From Imbricaverruca yamaguchii (taxonomy: Eukaryota; Arthropoda; Thecostraca; Neoverrucidae), in contig JAOTOL010001375.1 in NCBI GenBank assembly GCA_034440575.1, positions 163,501 through 227,500 on the forward strand: a stretch of 64,000 bases of DNA. The letters are read 5' to 3'. Shown in pieces: positions 11,316 to 22,700 of the stretch (positions are counted from its first letter, which is position 1; every line of letters starts with the position of its first letter). The notes beneath the pieces were generated by a model. That model was not told the DNA's origin. It worked only from the letters and a program-made list of their open reading frames with translations, and ran no database searches. The translations under genes and the position numbers were made by a program.

Positions 11316-12970
11316 CGCTGTTCTGCGCTGCGTCACGTCTGTCTCCGCCACGTCAGAGCCGCCGCCTGTGCTCCACCTGTCGTCGGTAGCGTCGGCAGAG
11401 ACCGGCAGGGTGTGGCCGGCGCCTCACGGCTCTCCCCTGCGCCGGCCCGGGGGGGGGAGGGTCTCCGAGTCCATATGTCGAACGGAGGAATGTCAGTGAT
11501 GATGCTTTACGGAGGCGATCTCGCTGCCCCACCCATACAGCCCGTGCAATGTTGTTGCACATAAGTGTGGACGGAACGTTGTACTGTGAATTTGGCAATA
11601 GGATGGCAGTCGACTATTTGTCTTTGATTATATCCTGCTATCCGATTGCAGGAGGCTGGGATGCAGGAGGAATCCATGTCCCCGTTTACTTCAGTTGCTA
11701 TCTCTTAGCCATATCAAGTTGGTCATCTGTGTGATATGTTCGGGTCAGCTAACTCGTTAATTGGCTGTATTTATTCGTGTGTTAGCATGCACTCGTGTTC
11801 CGCAGCACTGATATTCGCATTGGCCTTGTGAGCAGCATGGATGTAATCACGGTTTCAAAATGGGGGGGGGGAACAAACCAGGCATGCGGTAAGCTTGGAC
11901 AGGATAGAGGGGTAGCGACGCCCCCGCAAAATCACAGGACTCCAGCCTTTTCTTTTTCAATGTCTGGTACTCAGATTTTCCGTTTTTGAGTTTTTTTCCG
12001 ACGAGAAACTCCGCCAAATTTGCAAGTTTAACCAATTATCACTGCCTATCTACCTTCGTGTCGTATGTGCTGGGCCCGATTTCACATCACCATAGATCCA
12101 TGCCGTGGGTATGCTAAACGTTGCCCTCTTGAAGGAGAACAAAACATAAAATATTGGATGATGGTTTTATTGTAGTAAATATGGACAAGCTGCTTTCCTT
12201 GCTTACACTTCCCATGTTTTCCTGCTTTACGAGGACATATTTCGATACAATGACAAACCGGGCGGACAAAGGGCCTCCTCAGAGGGCCTCCTCGTGGAAG
12301 GTGGCGTCCCTCAGGCCGGGAAAAGGCCCACTTCTGTAAGGTTCCAGTGTATCCGCTCGAACTTTTCAGCCAGAAACGCTCTTATGAATGAAAAAGGCAT
12401 CACCTTGGAAGGAAAGACACCCTTTCGGGAAGGGTCGGGTGGATTCCGTTCCCCCTCCCGAATTGTGTAGCCAGGAGCACCCCTTCAGGTGCTTTTGCAA
12501 TAGCGCCGCTCCAAAAAATGGTGCCTCTCCAGACAAGTACTCCCATAACAATTCCTGGGCCCACTCCTGATTACAACATTGCTCTCTCGTCGTTATGAAC
12601 ACCAGCTGGCTATATAATTGTGCGCATTGACTTGTAGCTTCTCTTCCAAATTTGGCAACTTCCGTCGAACCATTAAGGGGAAAGCGGGCAATTTGAAAAA
12701 TATTTACATTTTGCATGTCCAAAACAGAAATGTGGCATTGTCAATTAAAAACTAGCGATGAGAGCGCCGCCAGTGCAGGTTGTGATGTCATTTCTTGGAG
12801 GAGCTCCTAGTCATATAGAATATGAGTGCCTACTATCACAACGGCTGCAAACAAAAACAGATGTGATCCTCCTATTCCTATTACACTCAATAATTGTACA
12901 CACAGTAAACTTTCAACACCTTTGAAATTATTTTCGATATTTCAGTATTCGGATATCGTACGGCAAGCCA
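11316..12970. other. single-copy sequence
   Basis: No gene is recognised. A minus-strand open frame of 118 codons (12366-12722) has no family I know. A short segment at 12528-12570 loosely resembles 50220-50270 (TCTCCAGACRAGT and TCCC motifs), which may be an old interspersed repeat. Confidence 0.5.
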
Positions 12971-13470
12971 CGTCGAATGACATCCATATAATGTAAATTG
13001 AAGCCACGCTGACGAAACGAGAGAACTTTTTAAAATTTACAACTTACCTTGACCTGAGGCTTGATCTGACCTGTCCCGGGTTGAAATGCTGCTCGAGGGT
13101 TGCCCACGGATTATCTCTTGATACCAAATATGGGTAGCTCTGGGAGAAAACGAGGAAACGCAAGAGGACGACATAAATAATGAGCTCGACCATTGACTTT
13201 GAAAGTTAATGTGATTTCTGAACAGTTTGCTGGAGTACCTGACGGCACGTCGAATGATTCCCACGTGATGAAGATTGAAGACATGGCGACGAGGTGCGAG
13301 GACTTCGAGCAATTTGTGCTAACCTTCGATCTTATGGTTTGGCATTGACATGTTCCGGTTTGAAACGTTCACGAGCTATTGCTTGATGTCAGATGTGGAT
13401 AGGTCAGGGTATATAAAAAATGCGAGGCGACCAAGGAAATCGGGTTGACTATTGACCTTTGAAATTAGTC

Positions 13471-13479
13471 CAATTTGAT
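13471..13479. repeat. target-site duplication, left
   Basis: CAATTTGAT directly precedes the foldback element. It is identical to 15567-15575. Confidence 0.88.
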
Positions 13480-15566
13480 ACGTCCGTGAAGTTAGCGACT
13501 TATTCAGCGACGGATTCAGATTTCCTTCAAAACCGGTGTATAGGTCAAATATAGCACACTGAGCACGAATATGACCTTCATTTGGCCGGTCAAGGTCAAA
13601 TTCGAGGTCAAATTCAAGGTCAAAGGAAGGGGTACCGCATAACGTCCCGAATTTACCGCACGATCGTCTCTAAATTAGTGTCAGATGATAGCCAGGCCTG
13701 ATGTCTAGCGTCCGTCAAGGTGACCTGACCCATGACCTTTGACCTTGGGGGTCAAATTCAAGGTCAAAGGACGGGGTACCGCATAACGTCCAGAATTTAC
13801 CGCACGATCGTCTCTAAATTGGTGCTAGATGATAGCCAGGCCTGATGTCTAGCGTCCGTCAAGGTGACCTGACCCATGACCTTTGACCTTGGGGTCAAAT
13901 TCAAGGTCAAAGGACGGGGTACCGCATAACGTCCCGAATTTACCGCACGATCGTCTCTAAATTGGTGCCAGATGATAGCCAGATTCGGGACGTTATGCGG
14001 TACCCCGCTCTTTGACCTTGAATTTGACCCCCAATGTCAAAGGTCATGGGTCAGGTCACCTTGACGGGCGCAAGACATCAGGCCTGGCATCTTCTGGCAC
14101 CAATTTAGAGACAATCGTGCGGTAAATTCGGGAGGTTATGCGGTACCCCGTCCTTTGACCTTGAATTTGACTCCCAAGGTCAAAGGTCATGGGTCAGGTC
14201 ACCTTGACGGACGCTAGACATCAGGCCTGGCTATCATCTGGCACCAATTTAGAGACAATGGTGCGGTAAATTCGGGACCTTATGCGGTACCCCTTCCTTT
14301 GACCTTGAATTTGACCTCGAATTTGACCTTGACCGGCCAAATGAAGGTCATATTCGTGCTCAGCGTGGTATATTTGACCTATACACCGGTTTTGAAGGCA
14401 ATCTGAATCCGTCGCTGAATCCGTCGCTGAATAAGTCGCTAACGAATTTGACCCCTAAGGTCAAAGGTCATGGGTCAGGTCACCTTGATGGACGCTAAAC
14501 ATCAGGCCTGGCTATCATCTGGAACCAATTTAGAGACGATCGTGCGGTAAATTCGTGACGTTACGCGGTACCCCGTCCTTTGACCTTGAATTTGACCTCC
14601 AATGTCAAAGGTCATGGGTCAGGTCACCTTGACGGACGCAAGACATCAGGCCTGGCATCATCTGGCACCAATTTAGAGACAATCGTGCGGTAAATTCGGG
14701 ACGTTATGCGGTACCCCTTCCTTTGACCTTGAATTTGACCTCGAATTTGACCTTGACCGGCCAAATGAAGGTGATATTCGTGCTCAGCGTGCTATATTTG
14801 ACCTATATACCGGTTTTGAAGGAAATCTGAATCCGTCGCTGAATCCGTCGCTGAATAAGTCGCTAACGAATTTGACCCCTAAGGTCAAAGGACATGGGTC
14901 AGGTCACCTTGACGGACGCTAGACATCAGGCCTGGCTATCATCTGGCACCAATTTAGAGACGATCGTGCGGTAAATTCTGGACGTTATGCGGTACCCCGT
15001 ACTTTGACCCTGAATATGACCCCCAAGGTCAAAGGTCATTGGTCGGGTCACCTTGACGGACGCTAGACATCAGGCCTGGCTATCATCTGGCACTAATTTA
15101 GAGACGATCGTGCGGTAAATTCGGGACGTTATGCGGTACCCCGTCCTTTGACCTTGAATTTGACCCCCAATGTCAAAGGTCATGGGTCAGGTCACCTTGA
15201 CGGACGCAAGATATCAGGCCTGGCATCATCTGGCACCAATTTAGAGACAATCGTGCGGTAAATTCGGGACGTTATTCGGTACACCGTCCTTTGACCTTGA
15301 ATTTGACTCCCAAGGTCAAAGGTCATGGGTCAGGTCACCTTGACGGACGCTAGACATTAGGCCTCGCTATCATCTGGCACCAATTTAGAGACAATCGTGC
15401 GGTAAATTCGGGATGTTATGCGGTACCCCTTCCTTTGACCTTGACCGGACAAATGAAGGTCATATTCGTGCTCAGCGTGCTATATTTGACCTATACACCG
15501 GTTTTGAAGGAAATATGAATCCGTCGCTGAATCCGTGGCTGAATAAGTCGCTAACTTCACGGACGT
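13480..15566. mobile_element. foldback element with 9-bp target duplication
   Basis: The ends are inverted copies of each other. The left end starts ACGTCCGTGAAGTTAGCGAC and the right end finishes with its exact reverse complement, flanked on both sides by CAATTTGAT. Similarity between the ends extends through the ACCGGTGTATAGGTC and GGTCAAGGTCAAATTC blocks for well over 100 bases. The left arm runs to about 13981, where orientation switches abruptly, and the right arm fills the remaining ~1.6 kb. Both arms consist of ~144-bp units. There is no open frame for a transposase. Nine-bp target duplications with long inverted arms are typical of Mutator-like and Drosophila FB-type foldback elements; assignment to that group is inference. 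Confidence 0.88.
13631..15430. repeat. ~144-bp units inside the foldback element
   Basis: The palindromic GGTACC landmark occurs at 13631, 13775 and 13918 in the left arm. In the right arm it occurs at 13999, 14142, 14286, 14567, 14710, 14991, 15135, 15278 (degraded) and 15422. Most spacings are 143 or 144. The two spacings of 281 span internal copies of the element's own terminal sequence (about 14320-14445 and 14740-14870). Each unit holds TTTACCGCACGATCGTCTC and a GGTCAAATTCAAGGTCAAAG-like block. Confidence 0.93.
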
Positions 15567-15575
15567 CAATTTGAT
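15567..15575. repeat. target-site duplication, right
   Basis: CAATTTGAT directly follows the foldback element and matches 13471-13479 exactly. Confidence 0.88.
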
Positions 15576-16470
15576 GACATTATAATACGGCATGACATTA
15601 TATGGCATTATAATACTACGTCGAATGACACCCGCATCGTGCACATTGTACTCATAGCGACGGATCGGAAGGACTTCGAAGAATTCGAACTAGCCTTTGA
15701 CCTTAAGGTTTGACCTTGATATATCCCGGTTTCAAAATGTTACTCGTGGGTTCTTTATGGGCCATCGCTTCATGGATCTGGGTAGGCTTGGGGGAAAACG
15801 GAAAAGAAAGGTGAGGCGACGGAAGAATGCAGCTTGAATTTTGGCTCCTCAAGATAATTTCGAATTATGAACTTTCTGACACCACATAACAAGCGACGTG
15901 GAATGACATCCATTTTCTGCAAATTGAAGCCATAGCGACGAAACGCGAGAACTCAATTTCGTCGATGTCACTTCAATATCATCGAAGAACTCAATCAAAC
16001 CTTAGACCCTGACATGTCCCAGTTTGAAATGTTACTCGAGTGCTCACCATTGGTTATTACTTGATAACAGATTTGGATGAGCTTGAGCGAAAACGAAAAC
16101 AAAATTGAACGGACCGGATGATCAACTTGGCCTTTGCCCTCGAAAAACAATTTGAATGCATAACTTTCTGATACCACATAACTAATCGCGTCGAATGACG
16201 CCCATTGGATGGAAATTGAAGCGATAGCAACCGAACCTGCGATTGGTCGATATCACTTCAAGATTGCCACCTGATATATCAAGCTTTGACTTAGGAGGTT
16301 GACCTTGACATGCACCGGTTTGAAATGTTACACAATGGTTCTCCACAGGCTTGATTGCTTGATACCAAATTTGGGCAGGTTTGTGTGAAAACGGGAAAAA
16401 ATGGGGATAACAGAATAAACAGGTTTGCGTTGGACCTAGACCGTCAAAGTGGTAATGTGAGATCTATGTA

Positions 16471-18024
16471 GTTGCTTCCAGCGTCTTCAGTACAAACAGA
16501 AGCATTTGTGCTCATTGATTCGAACGATCATAAACCCATCGCTGAATGCCAGTGCCAATACAAGTACGCCTCTGGCGAACACGTCGCTGAATACGAATAC
16601 ATTAACTTGATGTACTTGCTTAAGACTGCCCATGACCGTCCTCCATAATCTTGATGATACCCAAGAACACCCAGTATCACGTGTGTTCAAGATATATCAA
16701 TATATGTGCAGGAGAAGGCAACCCAAGTATATAAAGCCTTGCATTATGCAAATTTGTCGCATCGCAAAGCACAATTTTCCACCGAAGCGAAAACACAACT
16801 GTCAAGGTCCATGTTATTCAAGAATGATCTTGAAGCAGAAATTTATAGCGTTTGCTGATTCACCATTCGGAGATTTTGCGAAGACAGATAGTCTGTGAAT
16901 CCCGTTGATTGGCTAGATCGGATTCTAGTGTTTTGGGAGATTCCCTTGCATATTTATTTTCACTTCATAAATGATTAAGAATAATTTTGCGATGATCATA
17001 CTCAGGTAGCTGAGGATTGGGGAACACGGAAAATATTGAGGGGGACAAATCGCCACTTTTTAGAAATTGGGTGACATGTCGCCCCTCCCCCATTGATTAC
17101 ACCCATGGTGAGCATTGCTATTCCAGGAAAATGCCAGTGCTTTGAAGCCCCACAGACGCTCATAAACCCAGATTAAAATCAGTCACAAAGCGTGCGTCAT
17201 TCCGCATGTTACGAACGAATTTGCATTACAACCTCTCGTATTGAGACAGAGGAGAGAGAGAGAGAGGTGTAAGGAAATTAAATCAAAATTGTGTCTATAG
17301 TCCGAAGACCGAGTTGCATGTTTGTGCGACTTTTGTCCTTCACAATTCGATTTCGGTTTTAAACAGTATGTTCAAAATTTCCCGAAGCGTGTGTGCATTT
17401 ATCGATTGTTTGCCCATATTTGTCACTTCACATCATCTAACAACAATTGTATCTGGAGAGAGGTTGAAGTTCACTAGTCACTAGTGGATGCAATATTTCA
17501 CCAGTCCCCTTGAACGAACTCGTAGCATCTATAAATATTCCACTCCTTTACTACTGAAGTGGCAGGGCTTGCAACTTAGCAAACTGAAAGTCCTCTCAGT
17601 TTTCTACGACCGTGGCCAGATGGCGGGAGACTAGTTTAAGACCGTCATCCCGCTTTCCTCTGGCCGTGCCACATGTGTGCATCGAAACATCAGCACGCCA
17701 GACAGAGAGACACCGTCTAATGCCAAGTCCAATATCGAGCAAGCGTGGCTAGCATGTAGTTCCCAGAGCCACCACACCCCGTTGGTAGCCGGAAGTCTCT
17801 ACTGTCACCTTCCCTATCCCGTCTGCGGCCGGACGACGGTCTGATTGGGCGACGGCGACCATTGACCCGGCTGCCATCAGGTGCGTCAGGTCAGTTACGC
17901 CCTTGGCTGGCGGTCTCATTCTGACGGGACAGGCCAATTAGTGCGGCGACGGCGTTAGCCAGCTGTGCGGGCGCACGTGACGGTCGTAGCCGGCGGCAGG
18001 TGTGCACGGTCGGGGCGCCGCTGG
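16471..18024. other. single-copy sequence
   Basis: No gene is seen. A short GA tract lies near 17251-17266. Composition is mixed to AT-rich up to 17700, then GC-rich approaching the 38-bp array. Confidence 0.5.
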
Positions 18025-19130
18025 TGTCGTCACGTGTCTCTCGTGTCTGTCGTGTCACGTGTCGCAGGCGGGGGTCTCTCGTGTCTGTCGTGTCACGTGT
18101 CGCAGGCGGGGGTCTCTCGTGTCTGTCGAGTCGCAGGCGGGGGTCTCTCGTGTCTGTCGAGTCACGTGTCGCAGGCGGGGGTCTCTCGTGTCTGTCGTGT
18201 CACGTGTCGCAGGCGGAGGTCTCTCGTGTCTGTCGAGTCACGTGTCGCAGGCGGGGGTCTCTCGTGTCTGTCGAGTCACGTGTCGCAGGCGGAGGTCTAT
18301 CGTGTCTGTCGAGTCGCAGGCGGGGGTCTCTCGTGTATGTCGAGTCACGTGTCGCAGGCGGGGGTCTCTCTGTCTGTCGTGTCACGTGTCGCAGGCGGGG
18401 GTCTCTCGTGTCTGTCGAGTCACGTGTCGCAGGCGGGGGTCTTCGTGTCTGTCGGTCGCGGGGGTCTTCGTGTTGTCGAGTATGTCGCAGGCGGGGTCTC
18501 TCGTGTTGTCGTGTCACGTGGTCCGTGTTGTCGGTCACGTGTCGCGGCGGGGTCTTGTTGTCGTCACGTGTCGCAGGCGGGGTTCTCGTGTCTGTCGAGT
18601 CACGTGTCGCAGGCGGGGGTCTCTCGTGTTGTCGGTCACGTCTCTCGTGTCTGTCGGTACGTGTCGCGGCGGGGGTCTCTCGTGTTGTCGGTCACGTGTC
18701 GCAGGCGGGGTCTCTGTCTGTCGTGTCACTGTCGCAGGCGTCTCTCGTGTCTGTCGGTCACGTGTGCAGGCGGGTTGTGTCTGTCGGTCCGTCTCGTGTT
18801 GTCGAGTCACGTGTGCAGGCGGGGGTTGTGTCTGTCGTGTGCGGTCTCTCGTGTCTGTCGTGTACGTGTGCAGGGGGGTGGGTGTCGTGTGCGGCGGGGG
18901 TCTCTCGTGTCTGTCGTGTCACGTGTCGCAGGCGGAGGTCTCTCGTGTCTGTCGAGTCACGTGTCGCAGGCGGGGGTCTCTCGTGTCTGTCGTGTCACGT
19001 CTCTCGTGTCTGTCGTGTCACGTGTCGCAGGCGGGGGTCTCTCGTGTCTGTCGAGTCCTGTCGCGGCGGGGTCTCTCGTGTCTGTCGTGTCACGTCTCTC
19101 GTGTCTGTCGTGTCACGTGTCGCAGGCGGA
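18025..19130. repeat. 38-bp minisatellite, rich in CACGTG
   Basis: Roughly 29 units carry TCTCTCGTGTCTGTCGTG, TCACGTGTCGCAGG and CGGGGG, 38 bp, for example starts at 18075 and 18113. Most units contain the palindrome CACGTG. Units between about 18440 and 18900 carry many 1-4-base deletions, while the flanking units are nearly perfect. All three plus frames are open. Confidence 0.96.
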
Positions 19131-19151
19131 GTCTGTCCCCAGGTCTGTCAG

Positions 19152-19180
19152 GTGACCCCGGCTGACACAGCCGGGGTCAC
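19152..19180. other. perfect 12-bp hairpin
   Basis: GTGACCCCGGCT (19152-19163), loop GACAC, then its exact reverse complement (19169-19180). It sits at the right edge of the 38-bp array. Confidence 0.9.
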
Positions 19181-19274
19181 GTGAGAGAGGGCGAGTTAGT
19201 CAGGCGAGAGATCGGATCAGGCAGTCCTGCGAGGGTCCAAATAGACATGGGTAGAGAGAGGGAGGGAGAGAGAA

Positions 19275-19312
<38 letters not shown>

Positions 19313-19313
19313 G
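19275..19313. repeat. (GACA)n microsatellite
   Basis: About ten perfect GACA copies, following a short GAGA-rich stretch. Confidence 0.97.
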
Positions 19314-21854
19314 ATTGGTTGCGATTTGCCGAGCTGAATGCTGAATGGTTACGATCGCCGGAGGCCGACATTCTTAGCCGACCAACCAATGTCATCGCAT
19401 GCATTTTTGTCTTGCGCGGTTCCTAAAACGAAATTATCGAACATTTGATGCTCCAATCTTTCTGGTGGATACAGATATTTCCAAAGTTATGGTTATTTTT
19501 AGATTTCAAAGCACAACCATCGGATAAGAAGTGGACTTCCTCTGATTCTGAATTCATCTGCCGTATGCAAGGAATCAACACATACTGGAACGTTGCCACT
19601 GCATCCGTGTTTTGTGTTTTGGAGTAAAACCACGCACGAGCTTCTCGTGAATCGTTGGTGCATAGCGCCAGTGGATGAAGTTTTCATTGGGAGTAATCTC
19701 AATTAAAACGCTGAGCCGCATATGGATGTCGAATGGAACATATCAAGAAAGACAGTTTCGACCACTACCGCCTCACTGTGAGATAATTCCATGCTTAAAG
19801 CACTGCGATCCCGCCCGGACGATGAAGTGATGGCGCGTCAGCTTCGATGCTGCATCACTGAGCGTAAAAGGATGCTCATTGATATGAGGAACAACATCAG
19901 TCAACTCGGAACCATCTTCAGATCATGCACAGACATTATGGGTGCTCCGCCGTCGTCCAGCACGCAATAGTAATGCCTCCGAATCGGAAAGGTCGAAAAC
20001 TCGATGACTGGGCCGTCATTTCCGACCTAAGAACAGTGCACAGATCGCAGAGGTTGCCCAATGGCAGTTTAAAGTGGCTAAAATCTTTTCCACTGCACAC
20101 ATCGTGCCTTCTGCATGTCGACCGGCTTTATCACCCCCGGTCAACGCACAACATACTAGTGTCGTCGTAGTAAAATTAAGTCACTTTTCTGTTCAATGTC
20201 TGTTCGGGGACGAATGTGGCTGCGGCGGCTTCCACCAACACCTGTAAAAATAACGTCACAAAATGGTGATGACAGAGAGACCTGCGGTCCACCCGTCAAT
20301 CAACCCAGGCGACACGGAAAGACCAAACCGTGGCCAAATACTGCAAAGCACCGTAAACAGTGCTATTTTTTTACTTAAAAAAAAAACAACTTGTCAGAAT
20401 GTTGCCTATGCGACCTTACATAACACATGCATGGCCCTGCTGTTTCTCTTCAAAGTGCTCCAAAACGCTGCCGTAATGAATACCTTCCGTGCCGCACACC
20501 GCCAGCCTCAAATTAAGAGCATGTCGCTGACCTTTGCGTGACAAACGTCATCTCCTTTAATTGCCTTTAAACCTGATATAATCGTTATCTAACAGCAATG
20601 GGCTATAAAATGAGACCCATGTTAGACACTTCTACGATGCACACAAATCCACCATATCGAAGTGAGGTCACTGACCAGCATGCAACCTTTTTCATCCTCG
20701 GTGTAGTTGACAGTATCTCCACGGTGATCTATGGCCAAATAGCTTTGAAATAACGTCCATGTCGTCTATGCATAGTCTATGTCGACTATCCATAGTCACT
20801 TAAAATTCCATTATCTGGAGCTTATGTCAGGCCCTCAGAATTGACATTTGTGACCCATTACTGTGGCCCATTGCTAATTCGGTTTAACAAGAATTACAAT
20901 TCGTCGTCTAGGAAACAATTTATTGGGCATCCATCCGCCAAAACGAAATATATCGAAGCAGGACTTTTCTAAAAGTCTCGTGGTCAATGAAACGTTTATG
21001 TCACGAAGTCAAATGTTCAGTTCACAAGACCACACCTATTTTGTTGCGTTAGGTAGATCTTCCACTTTCAAACGATATACTTGTTTGATAATCTAATTGT
21101 TAGCACTAAGTAGATAAACAATTTTCTGTACGCACTTTTTCTGTGACCTCAAAAGTTTCCGAACTTGTATCTCGTGACCCCATTGGATTCGAAACCAAAA
21201 TATCATAATAGTGATAAGTACCGTAGATAACCCGGTGCACCAGTTTTAATGAAAATCGGAGGGAGCATAATAATCAACTTTGGGTTCACCTTGGTGATTT
21301 GTCACGTGATCGTCCTTTTTGCATTACTAACTGTGTTTGTAATTCTCACTACACACGAATGGTGCCAGTTGCGGGTTTAAATACCGGAAAACATGTGAAA
21401 TACTGCGACCAAAATCCTCTTTCTCTAGATATGCCCACATCGAGCAAGCAGTGCAGAACGGAGAACTGCCGTACTACCATAACACGAAATAATTACGTGC
21501 TGGCTGTGTTTCCAGTGAATTGTGCCTCGTCATCCATATAAAAACTATGTGTGATGACACATTATTGATCTTATATCACCATATCAGAGATACGTCATTA
21601 TTGTTTCCTATGGTGATGCAAAAGGTTTCTGGTTATCTTCAGTGTTTCATGAGTTTACGATCGATGCACGACGACGGAAACTGCTTTAAGACCCGCAGCC
21701 ATTCGGCCAGACGTTCGCTGTTTGTGTTCGTGCTCGTTCAATGTCGAGCAGAGCGCAGATTTTCCCAGAATTTGCTGCAAGTCAACAGCAATGAACGCTT
21801 CTAGGTACTGCCGCCGGCGAAGCTGTGTTGTCGGTGTTTGTAGCGGTGCAGCGT
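19314..21854. other. single-copy, AT-leaning sequence
   Basis: No gene can be defended. Short hydrophilic plus-strand frames at 19791-19970 (59 codons from ATG, Arg/Lys/Asp-rich) and 19925-20170 have no known family. The rest is AT-rich with no long frame or repeat. Confidence 0.5.
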
Positions 21855-22700
21855 GCCGCTGGTGTACCCCCTCACAGCCCTGCACCACTGGTGTACCGAC
21901 TCACAGCCCTGCACCGCTGGTGTACCCCCTCACAGCCCTGCACCACTGGTGTACCGACTCACAGCCCTGCACCACTGGTGTACCGCCTCACAGCCCTGCA
22001 CCACTGGTGTACCGCCTCACAGCCCTGCACCACTGGTGTACCACCTCACAGCCCTGCACCACCGGTGTATCGCCTCACAGCCCTGCACCACTGGTGTACC
22101 GCCGCACAGCTCTGCACCACTGGTGTACCGCCTCACAGCCCTACACCACTGGTGTACGGCCTCACAGCCCTGCACCGCTGGTGTACCGCCGCACAGCTCT
22201 GCACCACTGGTGTACCGCCTCACAGCCCTACACCACTGGTGTACGGCCTCACAGCCATGCACCGCTGGTGTACCGCCTCACAGCCCTGCACCACTGGTGT
22301 ACCGCCTCACAGCCCTGCACCACCGGTGCACCACTGGTGTACGGCCTCACAGCCCTGCACCACTGGTGTATCGCCTCACAGCCCTGCACCACTGGTGTAC
22401 CGCCTCACAGCCCTGCACCACCGGTGCACCACTGGTGTACGGCCTCACAGCCCTGCACCGCTGGTGTACCGCCGCACAGCTCTGCATCACTGGTGTACCG
22501 CCTCACAGCCCTGCACCACTGGTGTACCGCCTCACAGCCCTGCACCACTGGTGTACCGCCTCACAGCCCTGCACCGCTGGTGTACCGCCGCACAGCTCTG
22601 CACCACTGGTGTACCGCCTCACAGCCCTACACCACTGGTGTACGGCCTCACAGCCCTGCACCGCTGGTGTACCGCCTCACAGCCCTGCACCGCTGTACTA
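21855..22700. repeat. 29-bp minisatellite
   Basis: About 29 units consist of CCTCACAGCCCTGCACCACT then GGTGTACCG. Recurrent variants are ACCGCTGG, CGCACAGCTCTG and a short CACCGGTGCACCACTGG fusion form at about 22320 and 22425. The unit lacks stops on the plus strand, so all three plus frames are open for 280-354 codons. Confidence 0.97.

Larger units (their letters stand above)
12971..16470. repeat. ~280-bp tandem repeat, five diverged copies
   Basis: Copies start at a CGTCGAATGAC-like motif at 12971, 13248, 15619, 15897 and 16189. Each then carries a GAAGCCATAGCGACGAAACG-like block, a TTGACATGTCCCGGTTTGAA block, and a TTGATACCAAATTTGGG block. Spacings are 277, 2371, 278 and 292. Subtracting the 2,096-bp foldback insertion plus its duplicated target from the second gives 275. 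The repeat therefore predates the insertion. Confidence 0.88.

Noticed and set aside
12366..12722. 118-codon minus frame with several cysteines
   Set aside because: No family recognised. Part of it falls in a segment weakly repeated near 50.2 kb, which suggests interspersed repeat rather than gene.
19791..20170. Short hydrophilic frames in a single-copy region
   Set aside because: 59 and 81 codons in different frames, no known domain, no splice or transcript evidence. Not above chance.
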